Positions 35,764-47,470 of a DNA stretch of 64,000 bases are shown here, piece after piece. Origin of the DNA: Sipunculus nudus (lineage: Eukaryota > Annelida > Sipuncula > Golfingiida > Sipunculidae); the NCBI GenBank assembly GCA_026874595.1, contig CM049314.1, positions 63,584,800 through 63,648,799 on the forward strand. Direction: 5' to 3'. Position 1 is the stretch's first letter. Each line of letters begins with the position of its first letter. The notes under the pieces were generated by a model, which was not told the origin of the DNA, made no database searches, and was given only the letters and a program-made list of their open reading frames with translations. Both the position numbers and the translations under genes were made by a program.

Positions 35764-36899
35764 AGTTAATTAATGTACTAGGCTTGTATATATTTATAAT
35801 GTGTTGATTCTGTGCATATATGTTTTAAGTATTAAGAAGTTTATATTGACGAAGTAACATTCTTTTGCATAAATTTAGTCAATGTTTACCGCCGGTCCTT
35901 GCGTCCTTGTACCAAGCATACTGTTCTAATTTTTATAATGTCACACTGTGGAGTAATTAGTGAAAAAAGATCTACAGAAAAATCAATATTGGTTGTAATA
36001 ATGTACTCAGGCGGTTTCTTAACTATTCTAGAATGGATAGTGCCAAGACAATGTATGTATCTTATGGACTGGATAACTTTGATGTGGTAATACGGAAAAA
36101 TATTTATAGATTTATGTGAACATTGGAAAATACTTCAAATATAATCATTAAGCGTTTATTTGATAACTACAAAATCAAGTCTGGCGTCCTGTGGTATACC
36201 TGCCAAACTTGTATACAAGGGATGATGGTTTAATTGATTAAATGAATTACCCTTCACTGACCAATCTATAAGGTTTTATCAGCATTGCCCTTTACAACAT
36301 TTAATGACACGTTCTCGAAGACATATTCATTTATAGTTTCCAATATTAACAACTAAGCGTTTATACACGTCTGAAAAATTTCATGCAAAGAATAATCTCC
36401 TTTATTCAAATTTGAGGTGAATAAAAACGGGGGAGGCTCTACCGTTATTTCCATATTAGGTTATGCTTTCCCCACAAATCCTGGCTTGACATACCCCCCC
36501 CCCCCCCCCGGATTTTAGAGACAAACTGTACTGCATTCTGTCAATTGGTAAGCTGAAAGATTGACGTCTTCCTGTTTGTTTCATTGTACTTTGTTAAGAA
36601 AGAGACCGTAACTTATTGATTAAACAGTCTGTAATGTGAGGGTGTGAATAACGTTTAAATAAGAAATGCATATTTAATCGGCTGTGTTCGATCTTTATTT
36701 ACAGAAATAAGAAGTCAATTTAATTCAGTCCTACCAGGAGACATAAACTTTAAGTTCTTAAGCAGTCTTAAGCAAGGACCTTTCTTCGGCTTTAAAGTCA
36801 AAAGATTGACCTCGGTCTCAGATCTGATCATGATTAGAGGTACCCTAGGGAAACTATTGCCCTCTGACATAAGAGAATTTAAAGTAGGTCAAAGTAGGT
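35762..36899. other. No gene recognised
   Basis: AT-rich sequence with a C run near 36,495-36,510. Nothing recognised. Confidence 0.45.
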
Positions 36900-37565
36900 C
36901 ATGTCTGGTCGGACACTCGGTCTCGGTCCAGTCAGAATGCCTAATGAATCTTATTATCACGGCCACTCTACCAAGGTTTTAACCCCTGCATTTTCCTTTA
37001 CATGTGAGCAGTACAGCTGCAATCAACAAAACATAACCTGTCTATATAAATCTATCATTTCAAATCCAGACTTTTTGCTTGACTTTTTTCTGATCTGTCC
37101 CAGCAAGGAAGCTATCAGCACTGTGGATTACTGTACGTCTATTAATTATGTGAATGTACATGTATTCCGTCAAACCTCTTGCTTGTTAGTGATCCTTACT
37201 AACATACTAATTATATAACCTCGCATTCATAGTATTGATATTTACATTAAGCACATTAAGCAATGCTGCTTGTGAAGCTTATCAAGTGCCTGAAGCTGTT
37301 ATTTGGGATGTTTACAATTTTGACAAGTCGCATAGATGGTTGTATACACAGTTTCCATTGTAGAGGAATGCTGTGCTGTTGTCCACGGTACCTTGTCTGA
37401 TCATCGCTAATTTAATTGAGAGCCGCTCCTCTAGGGCTGCACTGAGTGGATGCCTCTACGGGGGAGAGACTGGAGACTTAAAAAGTCGTAATCCTCCACC
37501 AAAGAACTTTGCAATAATAACCGAACAAGCACCGCGACGACTAGGTTTATGGCTATACCTTACTA
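36900..37565 (+). repeat. Dispersed direct repeat, copy 1
   Basis: Similar in order to 44,390-45,135: a TATATAAA-containing segment with AACAAAACATAACCTGTC..., then GCTCCTC...GGGCTGCACTGAGTGGATGCCTC. Diverged and interrupted; element type unknown. A 73-codon frame at 37,373-37,594 falls inside and is probably incidental. Confidence 0.45.
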
Positions 37566-38940
37566 GAGAAACAGAGCAGGGGTTAAGCTTGTAAGCTGGC
37601 TCTTATTCTAACAGGGGCCGCTACATTATTATGGTTACATGTGTTAGTAAATAAGAAGTTCTATAAAATTCTACAATTCATTTGGTTGTTATTAGATATC
37701 TGTCAGAGAAAAGAATATTTGCTACAAATGTATTGGTACTAACAAATATTCCTGAAACAGTACTGTGTGTTGGCAAACGTGTTCACACTGTAGCATCAAA
37801 AAAATCCACGGGACAGCTAAAACGTCTTGTTCACTAACATATAATATTATTCTTATTATAGGGAATTTGCCTCTACTTTTAGCCTAAGCTTAACTTGAGA
37901 ATGGGATAACTAATAAACATTTCTGTCTTATCTGTACATTGGATATCTAAATATCTGGGCCCTGACTAAAGCCCAATCAGCAACCTCAATCCACCACACC
38001 CTACAAACTGCTTTACAATAAGAGAACAGAAGACTTTCCCCATCTGGTTTGATACATATGTACAATTACGGACGCAAATGCTAGCTTATAGATATGTCGA
38101 CCTTCAGTTTAGTTATTCTAAGCAGGTTGCAAATCACTTGGGTCCCATAGATAATAAAGCCCTCTGCTACCGCTAACGACTGTTTTCTAAAACTAAACAA
38201 GTATACATTTGCAAACAGCATTTTATTTATTTCATTCGAAATGCAGGATTAATAGATCTGTTAGAGTGAAACACTGAGGTAGTACAACTATTTCAATCTT
38301 AAGAAATCTCTACTTTTCACATAAATCAATGGCCCAGATAAAAACATGATGTAAATTTACATATAAAACAATACAAAGAGTTTATAATACTCTGTTGAAG
38401 GCAAGGAAATCTTTTTACCAATAAGGATAAAAACAATGGCAGTATAAATATGCTGATATAAATAAGATATTATACACCCTTATACTTCTCAAAGAGATAC
38501 AGAATTTTTCTCGGTTGAAAGTGAAGCATCGTAATAATTGTCAGTCGATTAGAGAGATAAACACACATATCATTCATACCAGATATGTGGCAATATGGAA
38601 CTTGAGTTTGGTTTCTTGTAGACCATGTCGTCTTTCAGCAAAACTGCCATTTAGGTAGATATTAAATGATGTTTATTAATACCGATCAACCACTGAAAGG
38701 TTTATAGAGCAAGGAATGTAGAACATAATTATTGGCGTTCCAGTTCGAACTATGTAAGAGACACATGTATAATAACTCTTGTACAAAAATAAAGGTTAGG
38801 GTTTATACATCCGCCCCCAGATTGACACTCTATGGTGTTCACTCTGTTCAATAGTTAACAATGTTTTGCTGTTGAAACCTCTATAACTTTTGTTCTTATA
38901 GGTATTAATTACAGGTTTTCTTTAGGAAAATCAGGAAAAA
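37566..38940. other. No gene recognised
   Basis: AT-rich, no supported exon. Confidence 0.45.
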
Positions 38941-39168
38941 TTATATATAATGTATATGGTAAAATAAATACATGAAATTTCGGCAGGAACCTTGCCGTTT
39001 GAGTAAGGTAGATTTAATATTTTTTTCAGTTGGGACCCGACCACTCGGTGTCAATCGTTGCGGAAAAGTGTAGCAAGTGTGATTAAAAGGTTCTGCGACA
39101 TCCGGGACCCGTTCGTTTATTACAGTCTGACCCATGTCAGTCGATAAAATGCAATGACAAGGAGCCAT
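38941..39168 (-). CDS. Short unrecognised reading frame
   Basis: ATG at 39,168 opens a 75-codon frame beginning MAPCHCILSTDMGQTVINER with a balanced first 60 residues and an AT-rich end. No family or splice sites recognised. It lies downstream of the ligase exons on the same strand, but it does not resemble a ligase C-terminus. Confidence 0.2.
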   Translation of the reverse strand: MAPCHCILSTDMGQTVINERVPDVAEPFNHTCYTFPQRLTPSGRVPTEKNIKSTLLKRQGSCRNFMYLFYHIHYI

Positions 39169-41573
39169 AAAAGTACACGCGGTATATTGTGGCTCAAACG
39201 CATTGTTTCGTTATTTAAATTTACTGCCATTTTTGCAGCAGTGTGCGTTTTTCGTTTCTTTGGTTTTGTTAAATCTTTGCTTGAATTTGGAATGGAATTA
39301 CAATTTATATTTAGTACTGATTCATCAAATAAAATACACTTTGTCCTTGTTTGCTAAGACAATGCAGGTTTGTTCTATATATGTGATGGGGCAGACAATA
39401 TAGGGACAAACTAGCATATCCCGTATGTTCCTTGCATACAGTTATATCAAACTTTTTTTTGTAAAGCTACAGTTATAGTAAGGATAGTTTTTACCTATAT
39501 CAATGAACCCAATGTATCACAAATGTATTAAATTTAACACCGAAGGAATAACATTAATTTTAGGCATACTCGGGACCAAAACAATCTTTATTGCTGAATT
39601 TTCTAATAACTATTGTGCGATAGGATATTATGCCTCCCCGGGCCAAGAAACAGCGACGGGAACTAGTATTCGGGGTCTTTGTTTTCGGCCGCATGGATAC
39701 GGATACCTTTATGCAACCATGTGGTTTATCAGTGACGTACTTGCACATTTCATGTCGTCTCATAAAGAAGGTCTTTCATCGCTTAATATTCTAGATATAT
39801 AGAATTTTACTGCGGACTGGCATTGAGACAGATTGGAAAGTGAATTCTTTTTTTTAATCTAAGAATGCTTTGTTTGTGTATGTCAAGAAGAAAATAAATT
39901 GAAGGATCACTTTAAAGGGAATTGTCTAACTCTAGTTAGGCATAATGTTTATTTTCAGGACAAGAGGATAAGTTTGATGCTTTAGAATTGACAGAAAACG
40001 GAGTAACAGCCTTGACGTTATTAACTTTATTTTGAATCAATTACAGAAGCCTGATTCAGGTTTTCCATAAATAATCCGCAATGAAAGTCCATGTTTTTGG
40101 TCCGTACCCGCAGGCCGTCATGGGTTGTTTTTGTTCACCTATCATGTATCAATGATCATGTAAACCTACTTTTTTAACATAAGATTCCCAAATTCAGATC
40201 GCTTCGTATGAATAGGCACTCGTTTTGATGGCCACAAACGGCATTTCCGATGTTAATCTTTTGGACGCTAAACAGAAAGGTGAACGGCTTTGTCGTACAC
40301 AGAAAGTAATTTGTAAATGTTTGTATTGTTATGGAATCGAAACAAAGAATAGGCATACGGCCTATGTAAAATCTCGCCTAGCGACCACCTTGATTTAGTG
40401 ACAAACTCAAAATAGCGAATACGTTTTCATGGTTAGTCCTAATTCCATTTTGCTCTTTATATCAGACCTCACCTAGACATTCACCTCAAAAATGCGACCA
40501 CTTTATCAAAGTCCCGTTTGTGGTCGTAACTTCGAGGTTTCAATGTATTAGGAATTCTAGAAAATATGTGAAACGATATACAATGAAGCTTCTATTTAAG
40601 TTTCATATTCACATCGCAGGTGAAATCAAGAACTTTGTTGAATACGCCACTTAGTAATTACTTTAATCTTCCATAATGGGTTATTTTCCTGTATCATTTC
40701 AACAACATCACAATTTTCAGAACCTAAGTATATACCATTTACAATTTAAAACGATTATGTCCTTTGATTGCAAAATTTCTTAGAACTCTCCGTAGGGGTT
40801 TCCCTGAATTGTTCCTTGGTATTTCTTCAACAAATGTCACGCTTCCCCGTATCTGTTTATATGGGTCCACCTTGTCTAGAAAACAAAAGTTACGGTAAAG
40901 GTCACACTACACATCACAATGTAAGAGTTAAAAGTTGTCTATTTCAACGTTCGATAAGCTAGCTTCGTCATATCTAGTTCTTTTTTATTTCCAAGAAAAA
41001 GACCCTTTCCCCTTCTTGCCTTCCTTCTCAACAGATACTTTTGATATGCTTATAGGTACAGATTATTCAGCAACCAAAGATTCAACGTATCAAATAACTT
41101 GTACTTGACTGAGCCTTTTATAAATAAATGATTTGAGAAGAACACTTTGGCAAAACAACGCAATTTTCCTTTATCAGTACATGCCGTGATATATTCTTTA
41201 TCTTTTTGTATAGTTCGCAACAAATTCATTTCATCAAGGGACAACATGATTATTTTGATAAAGGAGTAAAAACACAATGTTTTCTTTCCTTGAAAGCAGT
41301 AACTGGTGTTAGCAATTGGTAAATGTCTACTGTAATTTAAATGAAAATGTAGATGTGTGCTGAAGGATTTGCGGGGTCCTGAGAAAAATGTTTTGTAAGA
41401 TTTGCTGCAGAAGTGACATCATATGAAACAGAACAAAACAACATAAGACATTTTCGATTTAAATATTTTTAAAAGATAACAGCCACCAGGAATAAAAATG
41501 CAGCCGTTTATCAATTAACAAAATTATATTACATAAAATTCCAAATAACATGAAGATTGTGAAACTTTATTAC
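39169..41573. other. No ligase C-terminal exon found
   Basis: The final exon of an acyl-CoA synthetase, with the conserved PKSPSGKILRR-type motif, would be expected here on the minus strand but was not found by eye. A GC-richer patch at 39,630-39,794 (plus) encodes MPPRAKKQRRELVFGVFVFG... for 54 codons, unassigned. 40,390-40,550 is a dispersed repeat. Confidence 0.4.
40390..40550 (+). repeat. GACCAC/GTGGTCGT dispersed repeat
   Basis: GCGACCACTTTATCAAAGTC then GTGGTCGTAACTTCGAGGTTTCAATGTA, a short internally repeated motif familiar from lophotrochozoan genomes; related to 44,150-44,310. Confidence 0.5.
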
Positions 41574-41822
41574 CAGTTACAAATCTTTTCACTTCTTCTT
41601 GAGACAGTGATGATCCCGGCTTCTTAATGACAAACGCGCAAGGAACTTCTCCCGCCTCCTGGTCAGGTACACCAGTCACGGCCACATCATGAATATTTGG
41701 GTGTGTAAGCAACAGAGCTACAAGTTCCGCTGGCGCCACCTGGTAGCCTTTGCACTTAATTAATTCTTTGATTCGGTCGACAATGTAGAAAAATTTGTCT
41801 TCATCATTACATGCCAAATCTG
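41574..41822 (-). pseudogene. Acyl-CoA synthetase-like gene, exon 6 (C-terminal subdomain)
   Basis: Acceptor TTATGCAG, donor G|GTAATA, open throughout, phase 1 in and out. Reads ADLACNDEDKFFYIVDRIKE... LIKCKGYQVAPAELVALLLT... HPNIHDVAVTGVPDQEAGEV, the hinge and start of the C-terminal lid of AMP-binding enzymes. The family motif TGDLxxxDEDGYFxIVDR is kept except G to A; the hinge region DR-[IL]-KELIK-x-KG-[YF]-QV-x-PAELE is well matched. These enzymes adenylate a carboxylic acid with ATP and pass it to CoA (4-coumarate-CoA ligase type) or oxidise it (luciferase). Closest in feel to the 4CL/luciferase-like group common in invertebrates. This exon alone looks intact; its siblings are broken. 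Confidence 0.85.
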
Positions 41823-42250
41823 CTGCATAAATTAAAAAAAAATAGGAAATAATCAGTGACAGTATGGGCTGCCGTACCCGAATATTTGCCTGAAATAGGG
41901 CGATATTACTATATTTAGTAATTCCTCCTTTTTATTACTAATGAATCGTCCATGGCACTTAAGTTTTTATTGCAAACTGTCTTATGTTATTAAACGTAGG
42001 TATTACACCAGTACTATCGAAAGTTGTGGTTTCTTATTATACTTGTAAAATAAGTTTTGTATAAAATATTATCTTAATTTTTATCTTATGTAAAATGATC
42101 TATCCAACACATCCTATATCCTTTTCTTGTCATCAGTATCTTAGTAAGCGCTTGGCCAGCCGTTAGTTAATGTCAACTACATGAAGATGCCTTCATTGAA
42201 TATTGTTTATCATAGCGTTTACTTTTGAATTTCAGTATGCAAGTTATAAC

Positions 42251-42394
42251 CTGTGGGAAACCAACCTTTTTCATCCAATATCCCAAGCGTTTCTTTAGAA
42301 CTGTTGACGTAACCTTTCATTATTTGGGGCATTCGTATCCAAAGTTCTCCAGCTTTGTTAGGACCCAACACTTCCCCCTTGCCGTGTCAACTAT
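42251..42394 (-). pseudogene. Acyl-CoA synthetase-like gene, exon 5 (frameshifted)
   Basis: Acceptor TTATTTAG, donor CAG|GTTATA. It starts IVDTAR in one frame and continues GEVLGPNKAGELWIRMPQIM and then KGYVNSSKETLGILDEKGWF in another. The switch is at a run of five G (about 42,373-42,377); six would keep one frame, and then the exon would be 145 bases, exactly the length its flanking phases require. So there is a one-base deletion, either a mutation or a homopolymer base-calling error. The family motif GELWxRGPxxMKGY is present with G to M. Confidence 0.8.
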
Positions 42395-42849
42395 CTAAAT
42401 AAATTTTTAATCTTTCTGTTTAGTGTCATAATATAGATGTAATGTTACTCAGGTTATTGCGTTGCACAGTTTGATTCAAATTGAGGTTTGGTTTAAGCAT
42501 GGTGAACATTTTGCACGGAAACTTGGAAAGCATGGAACTTTACATTAAAAATGCTGTCATTGCATATAAAAGGACATTGACACTACACGGATTCCGCCAT
42601 AGTATAATTATTTTAAAAGGCCTTGATAGAGTACATCCTGTTACAAAATGAGACAAGACTGTCCTCCCCGTGATATTTATTAAGTTATAGGACATTTTAC
42701 GGGACCTTCTTCAGATAGTAAGCACTTTATAATTGTCCAACTCTATGTGAAGAAATCTTCATACTATTTTCATCAAACAGATTACTTATTTAGCTTAACA
42801 GTCTCTTTATTGTCTTTTAGTGTCTTTAGGAAATTTCAAGACGATTAAC

Positions 42850-42951
42850 CAGCGTTTCTGTATTAGGCGCTGCTACCCCGATAGACCCAATTTTAATCTT
42901 CCCCGTCGGATTAGCAGTACATTGTGAGCTGGTCTCTGTCAATTCAATACC
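42850..42951 (-). pseudogene. Acyl-CoA synthetase-like gene, exon 4
   Basis: Acceptor AGTATCTTTCAG, donor CTG|GTTAAT, 34 codons in phase 0. Reads GIELTETSSQCTANPTGKIK then IGSIGVAAPNTETL. This is the A5 region of adenylating enzymes, normally GYG[ML]TE, here GIELTE, so Y and G are replaced; it is followed by the conserved G-S-x-G-x-x-x-PN. The loss of the aromatic residue that helps hold adenine suggests weak or no activity. It joins in phase to exon 5. Confidence 0.8.
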
Positions 42952-43020
42952 CTGAAAGATACTAGACCCATGCCATAAAAATGTCTTCCTAATTAATGTT
43001 TAACAAATGTGACTTGTCCG

Positions 43021-43319
43021 AAGTTTCTGACTTCATGATTTCTTACTTATGATGTTTACTAAAATTATTTAATGAACTGAGGTCAACTAACTTATTGAGA
43101 GTTCAGCACCTCTAAGCCCTGGCGGAATAGTAGCGAATTATAATAACTGTAGGTCATTGGCTAGAAAACCTTTCGGAGGCCCAAATATAGCAGCATCTGA
43201 TCAAAATAAACAATGCCTCGCTCTTAGCTTTACCTATTTAAGGTAGTCTGCTGATATTTTAAACGTTTCAAAAGATTTTTTATAAATTCGTATCTTCTTA
43301 TTATATTCCAAAATTATTA
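43021..43319 (+). repeat. 300-bp direct repeat, copy 1
   Basis: Matches 43,842-44,139 with moderate divergence; shared landmarks CTTCATGATTTCTTACTTAT, AATGAACTGAGGTCAA, AATAACTGTAGGTC and GAGGCCCAAATATAG. Confidence 0.8.
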
Positions 43320-43841
43320 AGCTGCTACTCGTCCGGAATATTGCATATGGGGAACTAGAAGATAACCATAAGATAAGGATGGCATCTTTATATATATACA
43401 TTCTGGTAGAGTTGAATCCCGTTGGGTTAAATGTTCGCAATTTTCCTTGAAAGTTTGTTCGAGGTTGTACTTTTTCTGTTCTCACATAACGGTAAATATA
43501 CACGGATTTATAACATTATAACATATGAATTATTTAATATGGGCACAAAACCTTAACAAAAGTTCCAAAGGACACAAAGGCACATCGATCGATTGGAAAT
43601 TTCTGTTTGTTTTACCAGATAATATAGACGATTTGGTTTTCTTTATTATGTGAATCTTGGGTTTAAACATAAGAGATACGTAATCATTTTTTTTAACTTA
43701 GACTTCAACGTTGCAGACAGTTTTCATGATTTTCTACCTGGTAAGTAGTGTCTTTTTCAGGAAGGGATTTTCCCGTGATAATATCATATTCGCGAAAGAA
43801 GTCAATTTGAAACTATCACAAACAAAAAGCGAACAAAAGTA

Positions 43842-44139
43842 AGTTTCTGGTCTTCATGATTTCTTACTTATCATGTTTACTGAAACCAATTAATGAACTG
43901 AGGTCAAGCAAACATATTTCGAGCTCGGCACCTGGAGGCCCTAGCGGAATATTACCGAATTAAAATAACTGTAGGTCCTAGGCTATATAAACCTTAAAGA
44001 GGCCCAAATATAGTTCCATCTGATCAGAGAAACAATACCCCGCTCTCCGCTTTACCTATATAAGGAAGTCTCTTGATATTTTATACGTTTGAAGAATTAT
44101 TTGTAAATTCATAACCTGAATAATAAGCCAAAATTATCA
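43842..44139 (+). repeat. 300-bp direct repeat, copy 2
   Basis: Second copy of 43,021-43,319, about 820 bases downstream. No coding frame is shared. Confidence 0.8.
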
Positions 44140-44149
44140 TATTACAATG

Positions 44150-44310
44150 AAACCTCTCCTTACGGGCACCTCTGTACTACGGGTAGCTCATATTAAAGGC
44201 CACTTATGGGCAGTCCTTTGAAAGTAGGTCCCAAGTCCTCCTTACTAACGACACCTCTTTAGGTGGGCAAACTGTCCGGTCCCATCAGTGGTCGTAAATC
44301 GGAGGTTCTT
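44150..44310 (+). repeat. GACCAC/GTGGTCGT dispersed repeat
   Basis: AATGAAACCTCTCCTTACGG... to AGTGGTCGTAAATCGGAGGTT; internally repetitive and related to 40,390-40,550. Confidence 0.5.
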
Positions 44311-44389
44311 AATTGAAATGAAGGTTATTGCAGATAACAGTATTATTTTACATCCTTATATAAACAGTTTGCTGTTAAATAACGTATTG

Positions 44390-45135
44390 GTAACGCCCCT
44401 TCCTTGTCAATCACATGTAATGCGATGCCCTCATTGGCCTTTGCGTATATAAAGTACCACTCCGAACAACAAAATATAATTTGTCCAAATAAACCGGTCT
44501 TTCTTAATCTAAAAGTTTGCTTAGATCTGTTTCATGGATTCAACAGAGTGGTTTTCAGCAGTAGAAATCTTTGTATGATTTTAATGACGTTATCTGCATA
44601 TTGCAGGTATTTTACTGTATTATTTTAATTTAATTCTATATATACCATTTACAGTGTCTTATAAAGTATTGTTCTTTATTAGCATATAATTATTGTTGAG
44701 TAACGCTGTTGTATTGCTGTTCACATATTATCACATGTTCACACGTTAACTTGTGATATAGATATTTACATATTTTGGCCATTTAGACTTTTTTTAGGAC
44801 CATGGTGCTACTTGATCTAACATTAATTTGCATGCAATAGTCTTAGTGTTTGTTGACTATTTATCAAATACTTACTCTTTAAGGTAGCGTGTTCTTCATT
44901 CCAATATTATTTGCGGTGACTTGTTAATCATTTGCATATTTTTACGGTTGTCTGTCAATCATTTCAATATTCTTAACGGTATCTGTAAGTCATTTTCATA
45001 TATATTACGGTACCTTGTTAATCATTTGCATATTCTTAACGTTACCTTGTATTACTGGTGCTAGTGTCTTTGAGATCTGCTCCTCCTGGACTGCACCGAC
45101 TGGAGCACCTCCACAGGGTAGGGACCTGTCAGGGA
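44390..45135 (+). repeat. Dispersed direct repeat, copy 2
   Basis: Diverged counterpart of 36,900-37,565 (AACAAAATATAATTTGTCC...; GCTCCTCCTGGACTGCACCGACTGGAGCACCTC). Contains several repeats of the phrase TTAATCATTTGCATATT with TTACGGT around 44,915-45,045. Confidence 0.45.
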
Positions 45136-45152
45136 CCAGGTTAACCACTGTC

Positions 45153-45159
<7 letters not shown>

Positions 45160-45196
<37 letters not shown>
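45160..45196. repeat. (TA)n microsatellite
   Basis: About 18 TA units. Confidence 0.95.
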
Positions 45197-45198
<2 letters not shown>

Positions 45199-46073
45199 GT
45201 CAAATATGAAAAGTTTGCCATAAATGTATTAATCTACACGAAAGACTGTATTCGGTTCTAAAACATTTGTATATATCATAGCAGGTTCTGATATTGAAAC
45301 TTTTTATCATATATTTTCGATAATAATTACATGATCAGAGGACAACGTGATATTAACAGAATCGGTTTTATAAACAGGTGAAAGCCCTTCATAGCAATAC
45401 CAATTTCAAAAACATTTATTGATTTTCTTGAAAGAAATGTCTTAGCGGCTGGAGTTAAAAATCGATTTCTATTAAAAATTAAAAGAAAAAGATTCAGTCG
45501 ATGGTCAGGCACTTTTGCCAAATTTTGCAAATAGCACCAAATTAGATATCAGTTCAGGGTCACGTTATCCTACACACACAAACCCCGTATTGCTGTCTTC
45601 ATGAATACCCCCTTGGCATGACTATCATTATATTACATATCGTTTACACACTCTTTTTTTTTGGCTTTTGTTTTATATTTTGGGACAACAGACCACTTAA
45701 CAACCTGAATTATCAAATCTTTTATAAAAGAAGCAAAATGGTTGAAACAGCATGACAGCCACTGAGACAAATCCACATATACTGAATCACAAAGATTAAG
45801 TCTAATTTGGCGATTTACACTTTGCAACTGAATTTTTCACATTTGTTCAGGTTTTTGCGGGGTGTAAATATTAAAATACTTACATATATATCGTAATCTT
45901 TCTGTATCATTGCAACTTGATTATTGTAGGCCCTATATGTTGCACAATTGCTGAAGTTTTATAAATGTTAAAATATAAAGCGCTTACACATATTAAGACG
46001 AATTAAGGAAACAGGTAAAAATACTTCAGAACATAATACCGTCATACTTGAAAACGTACAACTGTTTCAGACA
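45197..46073. other. No gene recognised
   Basis: AT-rich, nothing recognised. Confidence 0.45.
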
Positions 46074-46127
46074 TATAATAATAATAATAATAATAATAGT
46101 AAAAATCGTAATTATATTTATATATAA

Positions 46128-46180
<53 letters not shown>
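46074..46180. repeat. (TAA)n and (TA)n microsatellites
   Basis: About seven AAT/ATA units at 46,074-46,097, then a TA array at about 46,133-46,180 that abuts the SINE tail. Confidence 0.95.
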
Positions 46181-46184
<4 letters not shown>

Positions 46185-46463
46185 TAGCCATGCTGGTTCA
46201 TTGTTTTATAGATGGAAAGGGTATACACAGAAAAGTGGTTCACTGCAAGTGGGATACGAACCCACGATCTTCCGATATCCGGTGCGGCTGCCTTAGACCT
46301 CTTGGCCATGTCAGATCCCCTACCCCTCTGTGTAATTGTACACTTTCATAGGAACAGCAATGTGACGTAACGGTAGTGACGTCATAGTCTAACCCATTAC
46401 AAATGTCGGCACGGCGACTTTTGCATGCAGCAGGGAGAACTGATGGCTTTATTTGGTGTACGG

Positions 46464-46467
<4 letters not shown>
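46181..46467 (-). mobile_element. tRNA-derived SINE
   Basis: On the minus strand, 46,320-46,249 is a tRNA-like head: A box TGGCCAAGAGG (46,308-46,298), GTCTAAGGC, and B box GGGTTCGTATCCC (46,263-46,251), closest in pattern to Leu/Ser tRNAs. A body follows (CCACTTTTCTGTGTATACCC ... GGCTATTCATA) ending in (TA)n. RNA polymerase III promoter plus a fixed body identifies a SINE rather than a tRNA gene. It lies in an intron of the ligase locus. The part beyond the head (46,321-46,467) may be older flanking sequence. Confidence 0.75.

Positions 46468-46524
<57 letters not shown>
46468..46524. repeat. (TA)n microsatellite
   Basis: About 27 TA units between the two SINE copies. Confidence 0.95.
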
Positions 46525-46526
<2 letters not shown>

Positions 46527-46604
46527 TGTATGAATAGCCCTGCGGGTTTATTGTTTTGTAGATGGAAAGGGTATACACAGAAAAGTGGTTCACTGCCAGT
46601 GGGA
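46525..46604 (-). mobile_element. SINE fragment
   Basis: Matches the SINE body and tail (GAATAGCC...GTGGTTCACTGCCAGTGGGAT), truncated at the tRNA head, again with (TA)n at the tail end. Confidence 0.75.
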
Positions 46605-47260
46605 TATACATGTATATATATGTAATATATTTTTGTTGAAAACGAGGCATCGTGACCATGTTTCCTCCTTGACAAAGACAAATAATAAAATTCTTCAGAC
46701 CGGATATTTGACAAAACGGAAGTTTCCCGAGTAGGTTTTCCTGAGGGACGTGTCGACTCTCATCAAAACTGCCACCGGGATAAATAGATATATGATAATT
46801 TTAATACTATAATAAATATTAGCGTGTCATTTTAACATGGCATATATATTCACCCCCCAGTACTCACCTCGCAAAGGACACATCTTTCATGTCATTTGGG
46901 TATAAGGTACCTATCTGTCCCTCGAAATCCCACTCTGAAATGTTCCCTTAAACTAAAAATTTAAATTCACTATTTCCCATATTTAAATAAGTAAAAGGTT
47001 TTGATTAACTTTTCAATCAATAGACCATGACAAAAAAAGGCATACGATGGAAATGTATATCGGTTCGGCCGTTCGACAAATTTGGTTTTTGATTGGTATT
47101 TACACATATATAAAACATTTTTTTCAGAAAAACCTCAGTAAATTCAATGGAAATAAATTGTACATGATGCACTCTTTAAAATACTAATACGCAGCTTAAT
47201 TCAATGAAAGACTGATATGAAAATGTCTTTTTTTCCCTGAAAAAAAACTTTTGGAAATAC
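46605..47260. other. No gene recognised
   Basis: Ligase intron sequence, AT-rich. Confidence 0.45.
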
Positions 47261-47470
47261 CTGTATGATAAAAACAAATTGCAGATCATGTTAGGATGTA
47301 TCAACATGACGCCCTTAGTAACCCTTTTGGTTCCGTTGGAATACGGTAAGAATGCAACGTCCTCATCCGGTATAAAGGGAAACTTTGGTGACGTCATACG
47401 ACGGTCCATTGTATCCCGCCAATATCTTGAATGACGTACAGCCCGCAGCTTCTCCAACCACGAATATTTC
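47261..47470 (-). pseudogene. Acyl-CoA synthetase-like gene, exon 3 (ATP motif, frameshifted)
   Basis: Acceptor TTTTCCCGTTATGCAG, donor ACAG|GTATTT. It begins EIFVVGEAAGCTSFKILAGY (matching the KIFVVGEAPGCTSF of luciferase-like enzymes) then NGPSYDVTKVS, and meets TGA. A second frame carries on FIPDEDVAFLPYSNGTKRVT KGVMLIHPNM. One extra base near GTTTCCC (about 47,378-47,384) explains both; removing it gives 209 bases, which fits the exon phases. The ATP-binding signature, normally YSSGTTGLPKGV, reads YSNGTKRVTKGV: several usually invariant positions are changed while the Lys remains. Together these argue for a pseudogene. Confidence 0.82.

Larger units (their letters stand above)
42952..47260 (-). 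other. Ligase intron region; core exons not found
   Basis: Between exon 4 and exon 3 about 100 residues of the AMP-binding core (hydrophobic PFFHxxG region and the GAAPL motif) are expected. I find no such exon in this 4.3 kb, which is occupied by duplicated repeats, microsatellites and SINEs. Confidence 0.5.

Noticed and set aside
39503-39802. 99-codon plus-strand frame
   Set aside because: A competing frame (39,630-39,794) over the GC-richer part looks at least as protein-like, and the minus strand is open too; no family supports any of them.
46249-46320. Functional tRNA gene
   Set aside because: A and B boxes are clear, but the acceptor stem and anticodon arm do not fold convincingly and the sequence continues into a SINE body that is found truncated elsewhere.
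46048-46714. Frames with long Tyr-Ile repeats
   Set aside because: They are translations of (TA)n arrays plus SINE sequence.
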